DNA of 64,000 nucleotides from Pannonibacter sp. XCT-53 (GCF_009915765.1 NZ_JAABLQ010000001.1:1426001-1490000), one strand, 5' to 3'; counted from the first letter of the stretch, positions 46,776-57,229 are shown. Notes: generated by a model not told the origin, from the sequence alone. Made by a program: numbers and translations.

Positions 46776-47372
46776 ATGGCACGCACCCGCGCCGCAGACT
46801 ACGACGACAAGCGCAAGGCAATTCTGGACCGGTCCGCCGCCCTGTTTGCGGAGATGGGCATCGACCGGGCGTCGATGTCGGCCATCGCCAGCGCCTGCGG
46901 TGTCTCGAAGGCGCTGCTTTACCACTATTACTCGAGCAAGGAAGACATCCTGTTCGACGTGATCCATTCGCATCTGGAGGATCTCGACGAGACCCTGGCA
47001 GAGGCGGATGACCCGACGCTTGCCCCGGAAGCCCGCCTGCGGTCGCTGGTGCACAGGACGCTGGAAGCCTACCGGGACGCCAATGACACGCACAAGGTGC
47101 AGCTGGCCGGACTGCCGCTGCTGCCCCCGGACAAGGCGGAGCGGATCAAGGAACTGGAACGGCGGATCGTGCGGCGCTATTCGGACGCGCTGCTGGCGAT
47201 CAACCCGGAGCTGAACGCCGGCCGCCCGCTCCTGAAGCCGGTGACCATGTCGCTGCTCGGCATGCTGAACTGGGTCTACATGTGGTTCCGGCCCGGTGGC
47301 CCGATCTCGCGCGAAGACTATGCCGACCTCGCCACCACACTGATCCTCGAAGGCGTCAAGGCGGTCAAGTAG
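46776..47372 (+). CDS. paaR: TetR-family regulator of phenylacetate genes (PaaR-like)
   Basis: 198 residues. The N-terminal helix-turn-helix is MSAIASACGVSKALLYHYYSSKEDIL, residues about 29-54, ending with the TetR-type YHYYSSKED. The C-terminal ligand domain is all helical. Placed directly after paaK and with a matching palindrome before paaG, it is most likely the phenylacetyl-CoA-responsive repressor. The window also contains PaaX, an unrelated regulator of the same pathway, so the division of labour is unclear. Confidence 0.8.
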   Translation: MARTRAADYDDKRKAILDRSAALFAEMGIDRASMSAIASACGVSKALLYHYYSSKEDILFDVIHSHLEDLDETLAEADDPTLAPEARLRSLVHRTLEAYRDANDTHKVQLAGLPLLPPDKAERIKELERRIVRRYSDALLAINPELNAGRPLLKPVTMSLLGMLNWVYMWFRPGGPISREDYADLATTLILEGVKAVK

Positions 47373-47528
47373 GCCGTTTCCCGCCAGCCCGGCGCATCAC
47401 GTCCGGTCGCGGCCCCAAGCCGCGGTGCGTGTGCCGCCGGTCGCGGCCATTCCTTCCTGTTCCTGCTCACCGCGCCTGTCCAGGCCTGCCCCTGGCCTGC
47501 CCCCGGCCTGTCCCCGTCCTGTCCCCGT

Positions 47529-47557
47529 CCTGTCCCGGCCTTTTGAACCGGGACAGG
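47529..47557. terminator. bidirectional-looking hairpin between convergent paaR and paaZ
   Basis: CCTGTCCCGG and CCGGGACAGG form a perfect ten-base stem with loop CCTTTTGAA. It lies in the 237-base gap between convergent genes, next to a short repeat of CCTGTCCCCGT. It could terminate both transcripts. Confidence 0.55.
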
Positions 47558-47609
47558 GCGACGCGCGCTTGCGGCCGGCTGACCGCAAGCGGCTGCAGGC
47601 GTTGCCGCC

Positions 47610-49676
47610 TCAGGCGGCCATGGGCCAGGATCTGGCGACCATGGTCAGCACGTCATACTGCGCGACCACCTCGCTGCGCTGGTTGGTGACGGTGGTGTCC
47701 CACCGCACCTCGCCATAGTCGGCGCCCTCGCGCGGGTTGATTTCCTTGCAGGTGAGCGAGACCTGGAGCGTGTCGCCCGGATAGACAGGGGTCAGGAAGC
47801 GCAGCGCATCGACGCCGTAGTTGGCCAGGACCGGTCCCGGATCCGGCTGCACGAACAGGCCGGCCGCAATCGAGACGATGTAGTAGCCGTGGGCGACGCG
47901 GCCCTCGAAGAAGGGATTGGCCCTGGCCGCCGCCTCGTCCATGTGGGCGTAGAACGTGTCGCCGGTGAACTCGGCGAAATGCTCGATATCCTCCAGCGTC
48001 ACGGTGCGGGTGCCGGTGACGAGCGTGTCACCGATCTCCAGCTCGGCCAGCGACTTGCGGAACGGGTGGGTGTTGCCGCCGCGGGTGGCAGATCCGCGCA
48101 CCCACTTGCCCGCCACGGCGGTCAGCATGTCCGCAGAGCCCTGCACGGCGGTGCGCTGCAGGAAGTGATGCACGCCGCGCAGGCCGCCCATTTCCTCGCC
48201 GCCGCCGGCCCGTCCCGGTCCGCCGTGGATCATCTGCGGCAACGGCGAGCCATGACCCGTCGACGACTTGGCCGTGGTCCGGTTGCCGATCAGCACGCGC
48301 CCGTGCCAGGGCGCGAGCCCGAGGACCGCCTCGCGGGCAAAGGCGCCGTCGTTGGTGAAGACCGAGGCGACGAGACTGCCCTCGCCCCGGGCGGCCAGCT
48401 CAATGGCCTCGTCGGTGCTGCGATAGGGCATGACCGTCGCCACCGGCCCGAAGGCCTCGACGCCATGCACGATCGAGGCATTGAGCGGATCGGCGCAATG
48501 GAGCAGGACCGGAGCCTGGAAGGCCCCCTTGTCCGGATCACCGGCCAGCGGATCGACCGCCTCCGGCGTTCCGAAGGCAAGCTCGGCCTCGGCACGCAGC
48601 TCGCGGATGCGCGCCCGGACCTCGTCCCGCTGGGCGAGGCTGGCCAGCGGCCCCATGCGCACGCCCTCGGCCCGCGGATCGCCAATCGTGGTCTTGGCGA
48701 GCTTCTCGCCAATCGCCTTGATCACGGCTTCCGACACGGCCTCCGGCACGATGACGCGGCGGATGGCCGTGCATTTCTGGCCGGACTTCACGGTCATTTC
48801 CCGCACGACCTCGCGCACGAAAAGGTCGAACTCCTCCGTGCCGGGCACCGCATCCGGGCCAAGCACCGACGCGTTCAGGCTGTCGGCCTCCATGGTGAAG
48901 CGGACGGAGTTGGCGATGATCTCGGGGTGCGAGCGCAGCATGCGGCCGGTCGAGGCGGAGCCGGTGAAGGTCACGACGTCCTGGGCCGTGACATGGTCCA
49001 GCATCGACCCGATGGAGCCGGAGACCAGCTGCAGCGCGCCGTCCGGCAGCAAGCCGCTGTCGATGATGCGCCGGACCATCAGCTCGGTCAGATAGGCGGT
49101 CTGGCTCGCCGGCTTGACGATGGCCGGCATGCCCGCAAGCCAGGTCGGCGCGAGCTTCTCCAGCATGCCCCAGCAGGGGAAGTTGTAGGCATTGATGTGG
49201 ATCGCCACGCCCTTGAGCGGGCTCAGGATGTGCTGACCGGCAAAGCTGCCGTCCTTGGACAGGACCTCCGGTTCGCCGTCGATCAGCAGGCGGGTGTTCG
49301 GAAGCTGCCGGCGCCCCATGGAGGAATAGGCAAACAGGGTGCCGATGCCCCCCTCGATGTCGATCCAGCCGTCGGTGCGGGTCGCGCCGGTGGCGCTCGA
49401 CAGGGCGTAGAACTCCTCCTTGGCGTCCATCAGCACCTTGGCGAGCTCCTTCAGGAGCCCGGCACGCTGGTGATAGGTCATGGCGCGGAGGGCACGGCCG
49501 CCGCGCGACCGGGCGTGCTCCAGCATGGCTGCGGTGTCGAGGCCAGCGGCGTCGATCACGGCCACCGCATCGCCGGTTGACGCATCGGTCAGAACCTGGC
49601 CCTTGCCCGTTCCGGCCACCCAGGCGCCACAGGCATAGCTTTCGAGGCGGCGGGGCGCATCGCTCGTGAGGGTCAT
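47610..49676 (-). CDS. paaZ: bifunctional oxepin-CoA hydrolase / aldehyde dehydrogenase
   Basis: 688 residues. An aldehyde dehydrogenase domain covers about 1-520, with the catalytic Cys in SGQKCTAIRRV near 297. A MaoC-type hydratase domain follows, with TGDTFYAHMDEAAARANPFF near 573 carrying the Asp/His pair. The two activities open the oxepin ring and oxidise the resulting aldehyde to 3-oxo-5,6-dehydrosuberyl-CoA. Length and domain order match E. coli PaaZ. It is the last gene of the minus-strand paa operon, convergent with paaR. Confidence 0.95.
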   Translation of the reverse strand: MTLTSDAPRRLESYACGAWVAGTGKGQVLTDASTGDAVAVIDAAGLDTAAMLEHARSRGGRALRAMTYHQRAGLLKELAKVLMDAKEEFYALSSATGATRTDGWIDIEGGIGTLFAYSSMGRRQLPNTRLLIDGEPEVLSKDGSFAGQHILSPLKGVAIHINAYNFPCWGMLEKLAPTWLAGMPAIVKPASQTAYLTELMVRRIIDSGLLPDGALQLVSGSIGSMLDHVTAQDVVTFTGSASTGRMLRSHPEIIANSVRFTMEADSLNASVLGPDAVPGTEEFDLFVREVVREMTVKSGQKCTAIRRVIVPEAVSEAVIKAIGEKLAKTTIGDPRAEGVRMGPLASLAQRDEVRARIRELRAEAELAFGTPEAVDPLAGDPDKGAFQAPVLLHCADPLNASIVHGVEAFGPVATVMPYRSTDEAIELAARGEGSLVASVFTNDGAFAREAVLGLAPWHGRVLIGNRTTAKSSTGHGSPLPQMIHGGPGRAGGGEEMGGLRGVHHFLQRTAVQGSADMLTAVAGKWVRGSATRGGNTHPFRKSLAELEIGDTLVTGTRTVTLEDIEHFAEFTGDTFYAHMDEAAARANPFFEGRVAHGYYIVSIAAGLFVQPDPGPVLANYGVDALRFLTPVYPGDTLQVSLTCKEINPREGADYGEVRWDTTVTNQRSEVVAQYDVLTMVARSWPMAA

Positions 49677-49710
49677 GTCGTGTCTCTCTCAGAAGTCGGG
49701 TCCGGACGGC

Positions 49711-50466
49711 TCAGGCCGTGCCGAGCTCGGTGAAAAGGTCGGCGACCTGCTGCTGCCAGAGGGCAGCCAGCGTGTCGTTGGGGACGTGGCGCAGGCCGAA
49801 GCGGTTGAGACTGTCGAACCGGCTGGACCGGGCTGCACCGAAGGTGGCCGCGACGCGCGGGTGCCAGTAGGCAAAGGCGGTCTGGATGGCGGCATGCTGC
49901 TCCGGCAGACCGGCGAGCGCCCGCAGCGCGGCGATGCCGGAGGCCACGTGCCGGGTCTCGACGGCGAGGATCTCACGCATGGCCTCGGCCAGCGGCTGGT
50001 AGGAGCAGCGGGCGAGTTCCTCGATCTGCAGCAGGCTCGCCTTGCCCATCAGCACGTTCATGACGACGCTGTCGGTCCAGTCGGCGATCGGATAATGGAA
50101 CACGGACAGGCGCATGTCGCCGCCCTGGCGGCTCTGGCCGATGTCCGCGTCGCGGGGCAGCCGGGCGGCCCAGGGATGCTGCGCGGCATAGCGCTGGGTG
50201 TCGGCGCCGAAATCGCCCATGACCGCCAGAACCCTGGCTGCATTCTCGAATTTCTCGGCGACGATGCGGGCCGCGGCCGCCCGCTGGGCAAGCCCCGGCG
50301 CCTCGTTGATGCGGTCGGCAAAACCGGCAGCCCCCGCCAGCTCGCTGTCGACGAAGCTCGCCATCAGCCGCATCAGTTCGGCCCGGTAGCGCGCCGGCAC
50401 GTTGGCCGGCGAGGTCAGCTTGCCGCCCTTGGCCAGATAATCGGCCAGTTCCATGTCTTCGCTCAT
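49711..50466 (-). CDS. PaaA/PaaC-like ferritin-fold protein, extra member in the paa operon
   Basis: 251 residues from ATG 50466 (MSEDMELADYLAKGG). It is helical and resembles the phenylacetic acid catabolic family (PaaA/PaaC). Glutamates fall in AEKFENAA near residue 70, and IEELARCSYQPLAEAMREILAVETRHVASG near 150-178 contains an ExxH motif. It is not the PaaC at 52154, which is a separate gene with its own PaaC hallmarks. It sits between paaE and paaZ, 34 bases before paaZ. Whether it binds a diiron site, and what it does for the pathway, is unknown; an accessory hydroxylase or protective role are possibilities. Confidence 0.75.
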   Translation of the reverse strand: MSEDMELADYLAKGGKLTSPANVPARYRAELMRLMASFVDSELAGAAGFADRINEAPGLAQRAAAARIVAEKFENAARVLAVMGDFGADTQRYAAQHPWAARLPRDADIGQSRQGGDMRLSVFHYPIADWTDSVVMNVLMGKASLLQIEELARCSYQPLAEAMREILAVETRHVASGIAALRALAGLPEQHAAIQTAFAYWHPRVAATFGAARSSRFDSLNRFGLRHVPNDTLAALWQQQVADLFTELGTA

Positions 50467-50511
50467 GCTGCCCTCCTCCCGGGTTCAGGCCGCGCCGCAG
50501 CCAGCGGTGTC

Positions 50512-51591
<1,080 letters not shown>

Positions 51592-51645
51592 GTCGCGCTC
51601 CTCCTCATGCTGGCCGGCCGGCCGGATTCGGCCCGGCCCGGCCGG

Positions 51646-52146
51646 TCAGATGCACTTGAAATAGTCGAAGGGTTCGAGGCAGTCGCGGCAGCGGTATCCC
51701 GCCTTGCAGGGCGTGGAGCCGAAGCGGCTGACCATCTCCGTGTTGGACGAGCCGCAGCGCGGGCAGGCCACGACCGGGTTGGAGAGCACGCCGCCGCCGC
51801 AGGCCGTGCCGGCGACCGGAGGGGCAATGCCGTAGCGACGCAGCTTCGCCCGCCCCTCGGCGCTGATCCAGTCGGTGGTCCAGGCCGGCGAGAGCTGGCG
51901 TTCCAGACGCAGGTCCGCCACCCCGTGCCCGCGCAGGGCCTTCTCGATCTCGAAGTTGATGACGCTGGTGGCCGGGCAGCCCGAGTAGGTCGGCGTCACC
52001 TTCACCACCAGGGTCCCGTCCTGCCAGCTGACATCGCGGATGATCCCGAGATCGACGAGCGAGATCACCGGAATTTCCGGGTCCGGCACGGCGGACAGCC
52101 AGCTCCAGATCTCCTCGACGGCAGGATGATGCGGCGCTGTCGTCAT
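51646..52146 (-). CDS. paaD: phenylacetyl-CoA epoxidase assembly subunit PaaD
   Basis: 166 residues from ATG 52146. An N-terminal MIP18/DUF59 domain has VPDPEIPVISLVDLGIIRDV near residue 20 and TPTYSGCPAT near 53. The C terminus is a cysteine-rich ribbon (CPRCGSS, CKAGYRCRDCLEPF). PaaD is thought to help assemble the epoxidase or its iron-sulfur centre. It starts seven bases after the paaC stop. Confidence 0.93.
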   Translation of the reverse strand: MTTAPHHPAVEEIWSWLSAVPDPEIPVISLVDLGIIRDVSWQDGTLVVKVTPTYSGCPATSVINFEIEKALRGHGVADLRLERQLSPAWTTDWISAEGRAKLRRYGIAPPVAGTACGGGVLSNPVVACPRCGSSNTEMVSRFGSTPCKAGYRCRDCLEPFDYFKCI

Positions 52147-52153
52147 CGCTGCC

Positions 52154-52909
52154 TCACCAGGTGGCGCCGGGATAGGCGCGCTGCAGGAACTGCATCTCGG
52201 CCAGGATGTAGCCAAGGTGCTCGCTGTGGCGCCCATGCTTGCCGCCCTTGTGCATGTAGCCGGAGGCCGGCTTGTCCAGGGTGGCACGGGCCAGCGTCTC
52301 GTCCACATGGGCATGCCAGGCGGTGGCGATGGCGGCGAGGTCGGGGCCAACGCCCGCCTCGGCCAGAGCCGTGTCGATGTCGTCGGCCGTCAGCATTTCG
52401 CCGGTATAGGCCCAGAGATCGTCCAGGGCGGCCTGCATGCGCGCGTGGCTCTCGGGCGTGCCGTCCCCGAGCGAGATGACGAGATCCGCGCTGCGGGCGA
52501 GGTGGTAGGACACCTCCTTCAGAGCCTTCTCGGCGATCTCGGCGATGCGCGGCTCCGGCGAGGTCGCCAGCGCCTTCAGCATCGGATAATGCCAGGCATC
52601 GACCAGATACTGGCGCATCAGCGTGCGACCGAAGTCGCCGTTGGGCAGTTCTGCGATGAGCAGGTTGCGGAAGGCGCCCTGATCACGGCGATAGGCGAGA
52701 TCGTCGGCGGAACGGCCCTTGCCCTCCAGCTCGGCTGCCAGACCCAGCCAGAGCTGGGTCTGCCCGACCAGGTCGAGGGCAATGTTGGCAAGGCCGATGT
52801 CTTCCTCAAGGATCGGCGCGTGGCCGACCCATTCGGAGGTGCGCTGCGCCAGGATCAGGCAGGTGTCGCCCATCCTGAGGCAGAGATCGGTCAGCGGCAG
52901 GTCACCCAT
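52154..52909 (-). CDS. paaC: phenylacetyl-CoA epoxidase structural subunit PaaC
   Basis: 251 residues; the start ATG overlaps the paaB stop (TGATG). Ferritin-like helices with DTCLILAQRTSEWVGHAPILEEDIGLANIALDLVGQ-type sequence near the N terminus and ALKEVSYHLARSADLVISLGDG near 140 are typical of PaaC. It is the non-catalytic partner that shapes the PaaA active site. Confidence 0.94.
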   Translation of the reverse strand: MGDLPLTDLCLRMGDTCLILAQRTSEWVGHAPILEEDIGLANIALDLVGQTQLWLGLAAELEGKGRSADDLAYRRDQGAFRNLLIAELPNGDFGRTLMRQYLVDAWHYPMLKALATSPEPRIAEIAEKALKEVSYHLARSADLVISLGDGTPESHARMQAALDDLWAYTGEMLTADDIDTALAEAGVGPDLAAIATAWHAHVDETLARATLDKPASGYMHKGGKHGRHSEHLGYILAEMQFLQRAYPGATW

Positions 52910-53190
52910 CACATGGCTCCGACTTCTTCGGGGATGTCGAAATAGGTCGGGTGGCGGTAGGCCTTGCTGTTCGAGGGATCGAACAGCGGACCCTTGTCTC
53001 CCGGAGCGCTGGCGGCGATGTGGCGGGTTTCGACAACCCAGATGCTGACGCCCTCGTTGCGCCGGGTGTAGACATCCCGCGCGGCCATGATCGCCTTCTC
53101 GGCGTCCGGGGCGTGCAGGCTGCCGACATGGCGGTGGGACAGGCCATGCTGTCCGCGGATGAAGACTTCCCAGAGCGGCCATTCGTTCAT
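52909..53190 (-). CDS. paaB: phenylacetyl-CoA epoxidase subunit PaaB
   Basis: 93 residues, beginning MNEWPLWEVFIRGQHGLSH, a near-invariant PaaB start, and containing HVGSLHAPDAEKAIMAARDVYTRR and a C-terminal YFDIPEEVGAM. PaaB is a small essential bridging subunit of the epoxidase complex. Its stop overlaps the paaC start. Confidence 0.95.
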   Translation of the reverse strand: MNEWPLWEVFIRGQHGLSHRHVGSLHAPDAEKAIMAARDVYTRRNEGVSIWVVETRHIAASAPGDKGPLFDPSNSKAYRHPTYFDIPEEVGAM

Positions 53191-53221
53191 GGACGTTTCT
53201 CCCTCAAATCCGGTGCCTCGG

Positions 53222-53265
53222 GTCAGGCTGCGGTCAGGCTGCAGTCAGGCCGCAGTCCGGGCAGC
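53222..53265. repeat. 11-base tandem repeat spanning the paaA stop codon
   Basis: Four units of GTCAGGCTGCG type, three nearly identical and the fourth diverged, cover the last residues and stop of paaA (stop at 53245-53247) and extend into the paaA-paaB... gap downstream. Because each unit contains TCA, each provides a TGA on the minus strand in a shifted frame. Confidence 0.7.
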
Positions 53266-54261
53266 AGCCTCGGCCGCCGCGCGGGCGGCCTGCTTCTTGC
53301 GGGCATGGGCCAGCAGGCCCTCCCGGTACCAGGCACCGTCGTCCCAGGCCTTCACGCGGGCCGCGAGGCGCTCCCTGTTGCAGGGACCGTTGCCCTTGAT
53401 GACCTCGTAGAACTCGGCCCAGTCGATCGCACCGAAGTCGTAGCCGCCCTTCTCCTCGTTCCACTTCAGGTCCGGATCGGGGATGGTCAGGCCCAGGTAT
53501 TCGGCCTGGGGCACGGTCTGGTCGACGAATTTCTGGCGCAGTTCGTCGTTGGAATTGATCTTGATCTTCCAGGCCATGGACTGGGCGGAATGCACCGAGT
53601 CCGCGTCGGAGGGGCCGAACATCATCAGCGCCGGCCACCACCAGCGATTGATGGAATCCTGCGCCATTTCCTTCTGCTCCGGCGTGCCTTCGCGGCACAT
53701 CTTGACCAGGGCGTCATAGCCCTGACGCTGGTGGAAGCTCTCTTCCTTGCAGATGCGGATCATCGCGCGGCTGTAGGGACCGTAGGAGCAGCGCTGCAGC
53801 GGCACCTGGTTCATGATCGCCGCGCCATCCACCAGCCAGCCGATCATGCCGACATCGGCCCAGTTCAGCGTCGGATAGTTGAAGATCGAGGAATACTTGG
53901 CCTTGCCCGAGTGCAGCTGCTCCAGCAGCTCGTCGCGCGAGACGCCCAGCGTCTCGGCGGCGCAGTAGAGATAGAGGCCATGGCCGGCCTCGTCCTGCAC
54001 CTTGGCCAGCAGGATCGCCTTGCGCTCCAGCGTCGGGGCGCGGGTGATCCAGTTGGCTTCCGGCAGCTGGCCGACGATCTCCGAATGGGCATGCTGCGAG
54101 ATCTGCCGGATCAGGGTCTTGCGGTAGCCTTCCGGCATCCAGTCCTTCGGCTCGATCTTGATGCCGTCGTCGAGCCGTTGCTGGAAGGTGCGCTCGTCGG
54201 CGTTCATCTCTTCCAGGGTCTTCACCCGGCTGGCGTCGGTCTTCACCATCTGTGCGTACAT
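53245..54261 (-). CDS. paaA: phenylacetyl-CoA epoxidase catalytic subunit
   Basis: 338 residues from ATG 54261 (MYAQMVKTD) with GGAGG six bases upstream. Diiron ligands are visible in [21 protein letters not shown] near residue 100 and [15 protein letters not shown] near 178, each containing ExxH. It uses molecular oxygen to epoxidise the ring of phenylacetyl-CoA. The C terminus is Ala/Arg-rich ([17 protein letters not shown]), longer than I expect, and its last codons lie in a tandem repeat. Confidence 0.96.
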   Translation of the reverse strand: MYAQMVKTDASRVKTLEEMNADERTFQQRLDDGIKIEPKDWMPEGYRKTLIRQISQHAHSEIVGQLPEANWITRAPTLERKAILLAKVQDEAGHGLYLYCAAETLGVSRDELLEQLHSGKAKYSSIFNYPTLNWADVGMIGWLVDGAAIMNQVPLQRCSYGPYSRAMIRICKEESFHQRQGYDALVKMCREGTPEQKEMAQDSINRWWWPALMMFGPSDADSVHSAQSMAWKIKINSNDELRQKFVDQTVPQAEYLGLTIPDPDLKWNEEKGGYDFGAIDWAEFYEVIKGNGPCNRERLAARVKAWDDGAWYREGLLAHARKKQAARAAAEAAARTAA

Positions 54262-54292
54262 GCGCGTCCTCCAGAAGCTCGAACTGACCTGT

Positions 54293-54310
54293 CGGGACCC
54301 TCGGGTCCCG
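54293..54310 (-). terminator. hairpin between paaJ and paaA
   Basis: CGGGACC and GGTCCCG form a seven-base stem with a four-base loop in the 53-base gap between paaJ and paaA. Inside an operon it may attenuate or protect message rather than end it. Confidence 0.35.
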
Positions 54311-54314
54311 GTGC

Positions 54315-55520
54315 TCACACCCGTTCCAGGATCAGGGCAATGCCCTGCCCGACACCGATACACATGGTGCAGAGCGCATAACGCCCCTGCACCCGCTGCA
54401 ACTGATAGGCGGCCGTCGTGACCAGCCGCGCGCCGCTCATGCCGAGCGGATGCCCCAGAGCGATGGCCCCGCCGTTCGGATTGACATGGGGCGCATCGTC
54501 GGCCAGTCCAAGCTGGCGCAGCACCGCCAGCGCCTGCGCCGCGAAAGCCTCGTTCAGCTCGATCACGTCCATCTGGTCGAGCGTCAGCCCCGCCTTGGCC
54601 AGAACCCGGCGCACCGCCGGCACCGGGCCGATGCCCATGACGCGCGGCTCGACCCCGGCCGCAGCCATCGCGACAACGCGCGCCATCGGCGTCAGGCCGT
54701 GACGGGCCACCGCTGCCTCGCTCGCCAGCATCAGCGCGGCAGCGCCGTCATTGACGCCGGAGGCATTGCCCGCCGTCACGGTCAGCTCCGGACCATTGAC
54801 GCCCTTGAGCTTGGCAAGCTGCTCGGCCGTCGTGCCCGGGCGCGGATGCTCGTCAACGGCAACCAGGACGGTCTCGCCCTTGCCCCGCTTCACCTCGACC
54901 GGCGCAATCTCCTGCGCAAAGAGCCCCTGCTCCTGCGCAGTGGCCCAGCGGGCCTGGCTGCGGGCTGCAAAGGCGTCCTGATCCGCGCGGGATACGCCAA
55001 AATCCGCCGCAACATTGTCCGCCGTTTCCGGCATGGAGTCGATGCCGAAGGCAGCCTTCATCTTCGGGTTGACGAAGCGCCAGCCGATGGTGGTGTCGTA
55101 AACTGCAGAACTGCGGGAAAAGGCCGTGTCGGCCTTCGGCATGACGAAGGGCGCCCGCGACATGCTCTCGACGCCGCCCGCCAGCACGAAGTCATAGTCG
55201 CCAGCCCGGATGCCCCGCGCGGCCATGCCGACCGCATCCATGCCCGAGCCGCAGAGGCGGTTGACCGTGGTGCCGGGAACCGAAACGGGCAGCCCGGCCA
55301 GCAGCCCCGCCATGCGGGCGACATTGCGATTGTCCTCGCCGGCCTGGTTGGCACAGCCAAAGATGATGTCCTCGACCGCACTCCAGTCGAGACCCGGGTG
55401 GCGGGACACGAGCGCGGCCAGCGGCGCGGCGGCCAGATCGTCGGCGCGGACGGACGACAGCGCCCCGCCATAGCGGCCGATCGGCGTGCGGACTGCGTCG
55501 CAGACAAAGGCGTCGGACAT
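54315..55520 (-). CDS. paaJ: 3-oxoadipyl-CoA / 3-oxo-5,6-dehydrosuberyl-CoA thiolase
   Basis: 401 residues starting [19 protein letters not shown]. The nucleophilic Cys is in [18 protein letters not shown] near residue 91, the catalytic His in [17 protein letters not shown] near 358, and the second Cys in [12 protein letters not shown] near 388. It cleaves the two beta-keto intermediates at the end of phenylacetate degradation; PcaF of the protocatechuate route is nearly indistinguishable. As the first gene of the minus-strand paa operon it favours PaaJ. paaF and paaH partners are not in the window. Confidence 0.92.
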   Translation of the reverse strand: MSDAFVCDAVRTPIGRYGGALSSVRADDLAAAPLAALVSRHPGLDWSAVEDIIFGCANQAGEDNRNVARMAGLLAGLPVSVPGTTVNRLCGSGMDAVGMAARGIRAGDYDFVLAGGVESMSRAPFVMPKADTAFSRSSAVYDTTIGWRFVNPKMKAAFGIDSMPETADNVAADFGVSRADQDAFAARSQARWATAQEQGLFAQEIAPVEVKRGKGETVLVAVDEHPRPGTTAEQLAKLKGVNGPELTVTAGNASGVNDGAAALMLASEAAVARHGLTPMARVVAMAAAGVEPRVMGIGPVPAVRRVLAKAGLTLDQMDVIELNEAFAAQALAVLRQLGLADDAPHVNPNGGAIALGHPLGMSGARLVTTAAYQLQRVQGRYALCTMCIGVGQGIALILERV

Positions 55521-55614
55521 CCACTTCCTCCCTCAGAAGCGTCCCCAGAAACTGTCACGCGGGCCTGTTCAGACCAGCTGGCGTTCGAGAGCTGAGCCTC
55601 ACCCTCAATTCATC

Positions 55615-55626
55615 GACCGCACGGTC
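55615..55626. promoter_or_regulatory. GACCG-CA-CGGTC inverted repeat upstream of paaJ
   Basis: Five-base arms flank two bases, about 95 bases upstream of the paaJ start. It shares the ACCG/CGGT character of the candidate PaaR site but has a different centre. A candidate operator for PaaX or PaaR only. Confidence 0.3.
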
Positions 55627-55902
55627 ACCATATGCAGAGTTTCATCACACTGCAATAGGTTTTTTTTGATTTTCTGTGACACGTTGCGGTGAGCCGACGC
55701 CGGATGACGCAGCGGATCCACCGAAGGAATGAGGCTGTCGGTCTTGAACGGGGGCGCGCCGACCCCATTTCTAGGACAGGTTTCCCTGGTCAGAAACCTC
55801 CCGAACAGGCAGTCCCGCTCGAGCGACCCCTTGCGCCCGGCGGGGCTGCCTGTGCCCTCCCCCGCACAATCCCCGATCTGCCATCCGCACCCGCCTTTGT
55901 CG

Positions 55903-56022
55903 CGGCTGCAAACGTCGCGGCTACAAATGTCACGGCTACAAATGTCACGGCTGCCATTGTTCCGGCTCGTCTTGTCGCGGCTGCCGCTTGCCCGGCTGCC
56001 ATTCTGCCGGCTTCCGGTGCGG
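55903..56022. repeat. eight 15-base tandem units
   Basis: Units each begin CGGCT and are 15 bases long; the second and third (CGGCTACAAATGTCA) are identical and others diverge progressively (CGGCTGCCATTGTTC, CGGCTGCCGCTTGCC). The array lies in the paaJ-paaX gap. Confidence 0.85.
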
Positions 56023-56184
56023 GCCGCGCGGGCGAGAATTGCCTGCAGGGCCGCCGTTCCGGTGTGCCCGGGTCTGGCCTTGCCTCGCCTCGCTGTGCGT
56101 CAAGGTCTTCCCGGCAACCGGCGCGCCGTCTCGATTCCGCCAGAACCGACCCCGGCCACACCCGAACGGAACCGGGCCGTCAGG

Positions 56185-56274
56185 GTCGTGCAAGGCCGGG
56201 TCGTGCAAGGCTGGGACTTGGGCGACCAGGCATCGAGAGGCCGGCCATTGAGAGGCCTGCCATTCAAAAGCTGG
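56185..56274. repeat. six 15-base tandem units just past the paaX stop
   Basis: Six consecutive 15-base units: two GTCGTGCAAGGCYGG, then GACTTGGGCGACCAG, GCATCGAGAGGCCGG, CCATTGAGAGGCCTG and CCATTCAAAAGCTGG. The array ends four bases short of the paaX stop codon at 56279. Confidence 0.85.
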
Positions 56275-56278
56275 GGCG

Positions 56279-57229
56279 TCAGCCGCCCAGACGGGCGTGC
56301 CGCGCCCGCACCCCGGGGGTCACCGCCTCGAGCGCCCCCTCGAGCCCGGTGAAGCTCGACACCTGCGCATCCGCAGCCGGGCTCAGCGCGAGATAGAGGC
56401 GGGCGAAGAGCCGCCGCGCCCGGTCGCCCGCCCAGTCCTGCGGCAAGGCCGCGGGCGGCAGGTCCGGGTCCCTCAGGGCCAGCGCGCGAAAGCCGTGGAC
56501 GAGGAGCAGCCGGGCCGACAGGGCCGTCAGCCCATCCGCGAGCCGGTCACCGGCCGCCAGCAGGTCCGAAAGGCGGCTGAACCGGTCGATGAAGGCGGCA
56601 TAGCCCGCCTCGAGATCGTCCAGGGCCCAGACCTGCCGCACCGCCGCACGCAGGCTGTCATGCCCCTGCAGGTCGTCGGAGGCGGCCGTGAGCCCGGCCC
56701 AGCCGGCGGGAACCGGTCGATGCCCCGCCGCCAGGGCCACCCCCGGCGCCAGCGGCACGAAGCCGCTTGCCCGGTCCGGTGGCTCCCCGGCTGCCGACCC
56801 GGCCTGCAGGGCCAGGGTGAAGGTGGCAGGTCCCGAACCATCGCGCGGCAGGGCATAGAGCCGGTCGGCCGCCGCGGCAAACTCCTCATGTGCCGCCGCA
56901 GTCAGGCCGTAATAGCCAAGCCGCCCAACCCGCGTGCCTTCCAGCCTGCCGGCAGCCACCAGCCGCGACGCGGCGGTGCGCACCAGCGTCTCGCTGATGC
57001 CGACGCGGGCACAGGCCTCGATCACATGCCCGACCCACAGGGAGCCGCCCCGGGGGACGACCACATCGCCATAGAGCGTGACGATGAAGGCCCCGGCCCG
57101 CAACGGGCGGCGGGCGGCAAACGCATCGACAAGCGCGGCAACCGCATCGGCGGCGCCGCCCGTCCGGGGCGCGGCGCGCTCCCCCGCTTCGTCGGTGGCG
57201 GACTGGTCTGGCATGCGCGGCTCATCCAT
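56279..57229 (-). CDS. paaX: PaaX-family regulator of phenylacetate degradation
   Basis: About 316 residues from ATG 57229; an ATG at 57214 is also possible and neither has a good ribosome site. The N-terminal winged helix region (RPLRAGAFIVTLYGDVVVPRGGSLWVGHVI, then SETLVRTAASRLVAAGRLEGTRVGRLGYYGLT) and the central and C-terminal PaaX domains are recognisable, with LVHGFRALALRDPDLPPAALPQDW near residue 250 typical. PaaX represses paa genes and is released by phenylacetyl-CoA. It lies beside the paa operon, divergent from lexA. Confidence 0.88.
   Translation of the reverse strand: MDEPRMPDQSATDEAGERAAPRTGGAADAVAALVDAFAARRPLRAGAFIVTLYGDVVVPRGGSLWVGHVIEACARVGISETLVRTAASRLVAAGRLEGTRVGRLGYYGLTAAAHEEFAAAADRLYALPRDGSGPATFTLALQAGSAAGEPPDRASGFVPLAPGVALAAGHRPVPAGWAGLTAASDDLQGHDSLRAAVRQVWALDDLEAGYAAFIDRFSRLSDLLAAGDRLADGLTALSARLLLVHGFRALALRDPDLPPAALPQDWAGDRARRLFARLYLALSPAADAQVSSFTGLEGALEAVTPGVRARHARLGG

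Larger units (their letters stand above)
55521..56278. other. intergenic region between paaJ and paaX, with repeat arrays
   Basis: About 760 bases with no convincing gene. It should hold the promoter of the paaJABCDE-Z operon near 55530-55700, an AT-rich segment (GGTTTTTTTTGATTTTC). A GACCG/CGGTC inverted repeat lies at 55615-55626. From about 55900 it is largely tandem arrays of 15-base units (55903-56022 and 56185-56274). Open frames through the arrays translate to Ala/Thr/Val repeats and have no supporting start. Confidence 0.6.

Noticed and set aside
55689..56396. Plus-strand frame with Ala-Thr-Asn-Val-Thr repeats, considered as a pentapeptide-repeat protein
   Set aside because: The repeats only loosely fit the A(D/N)LXX pattern, there is no ribosome binding site, and the frame runs antisense into the end of paaX.
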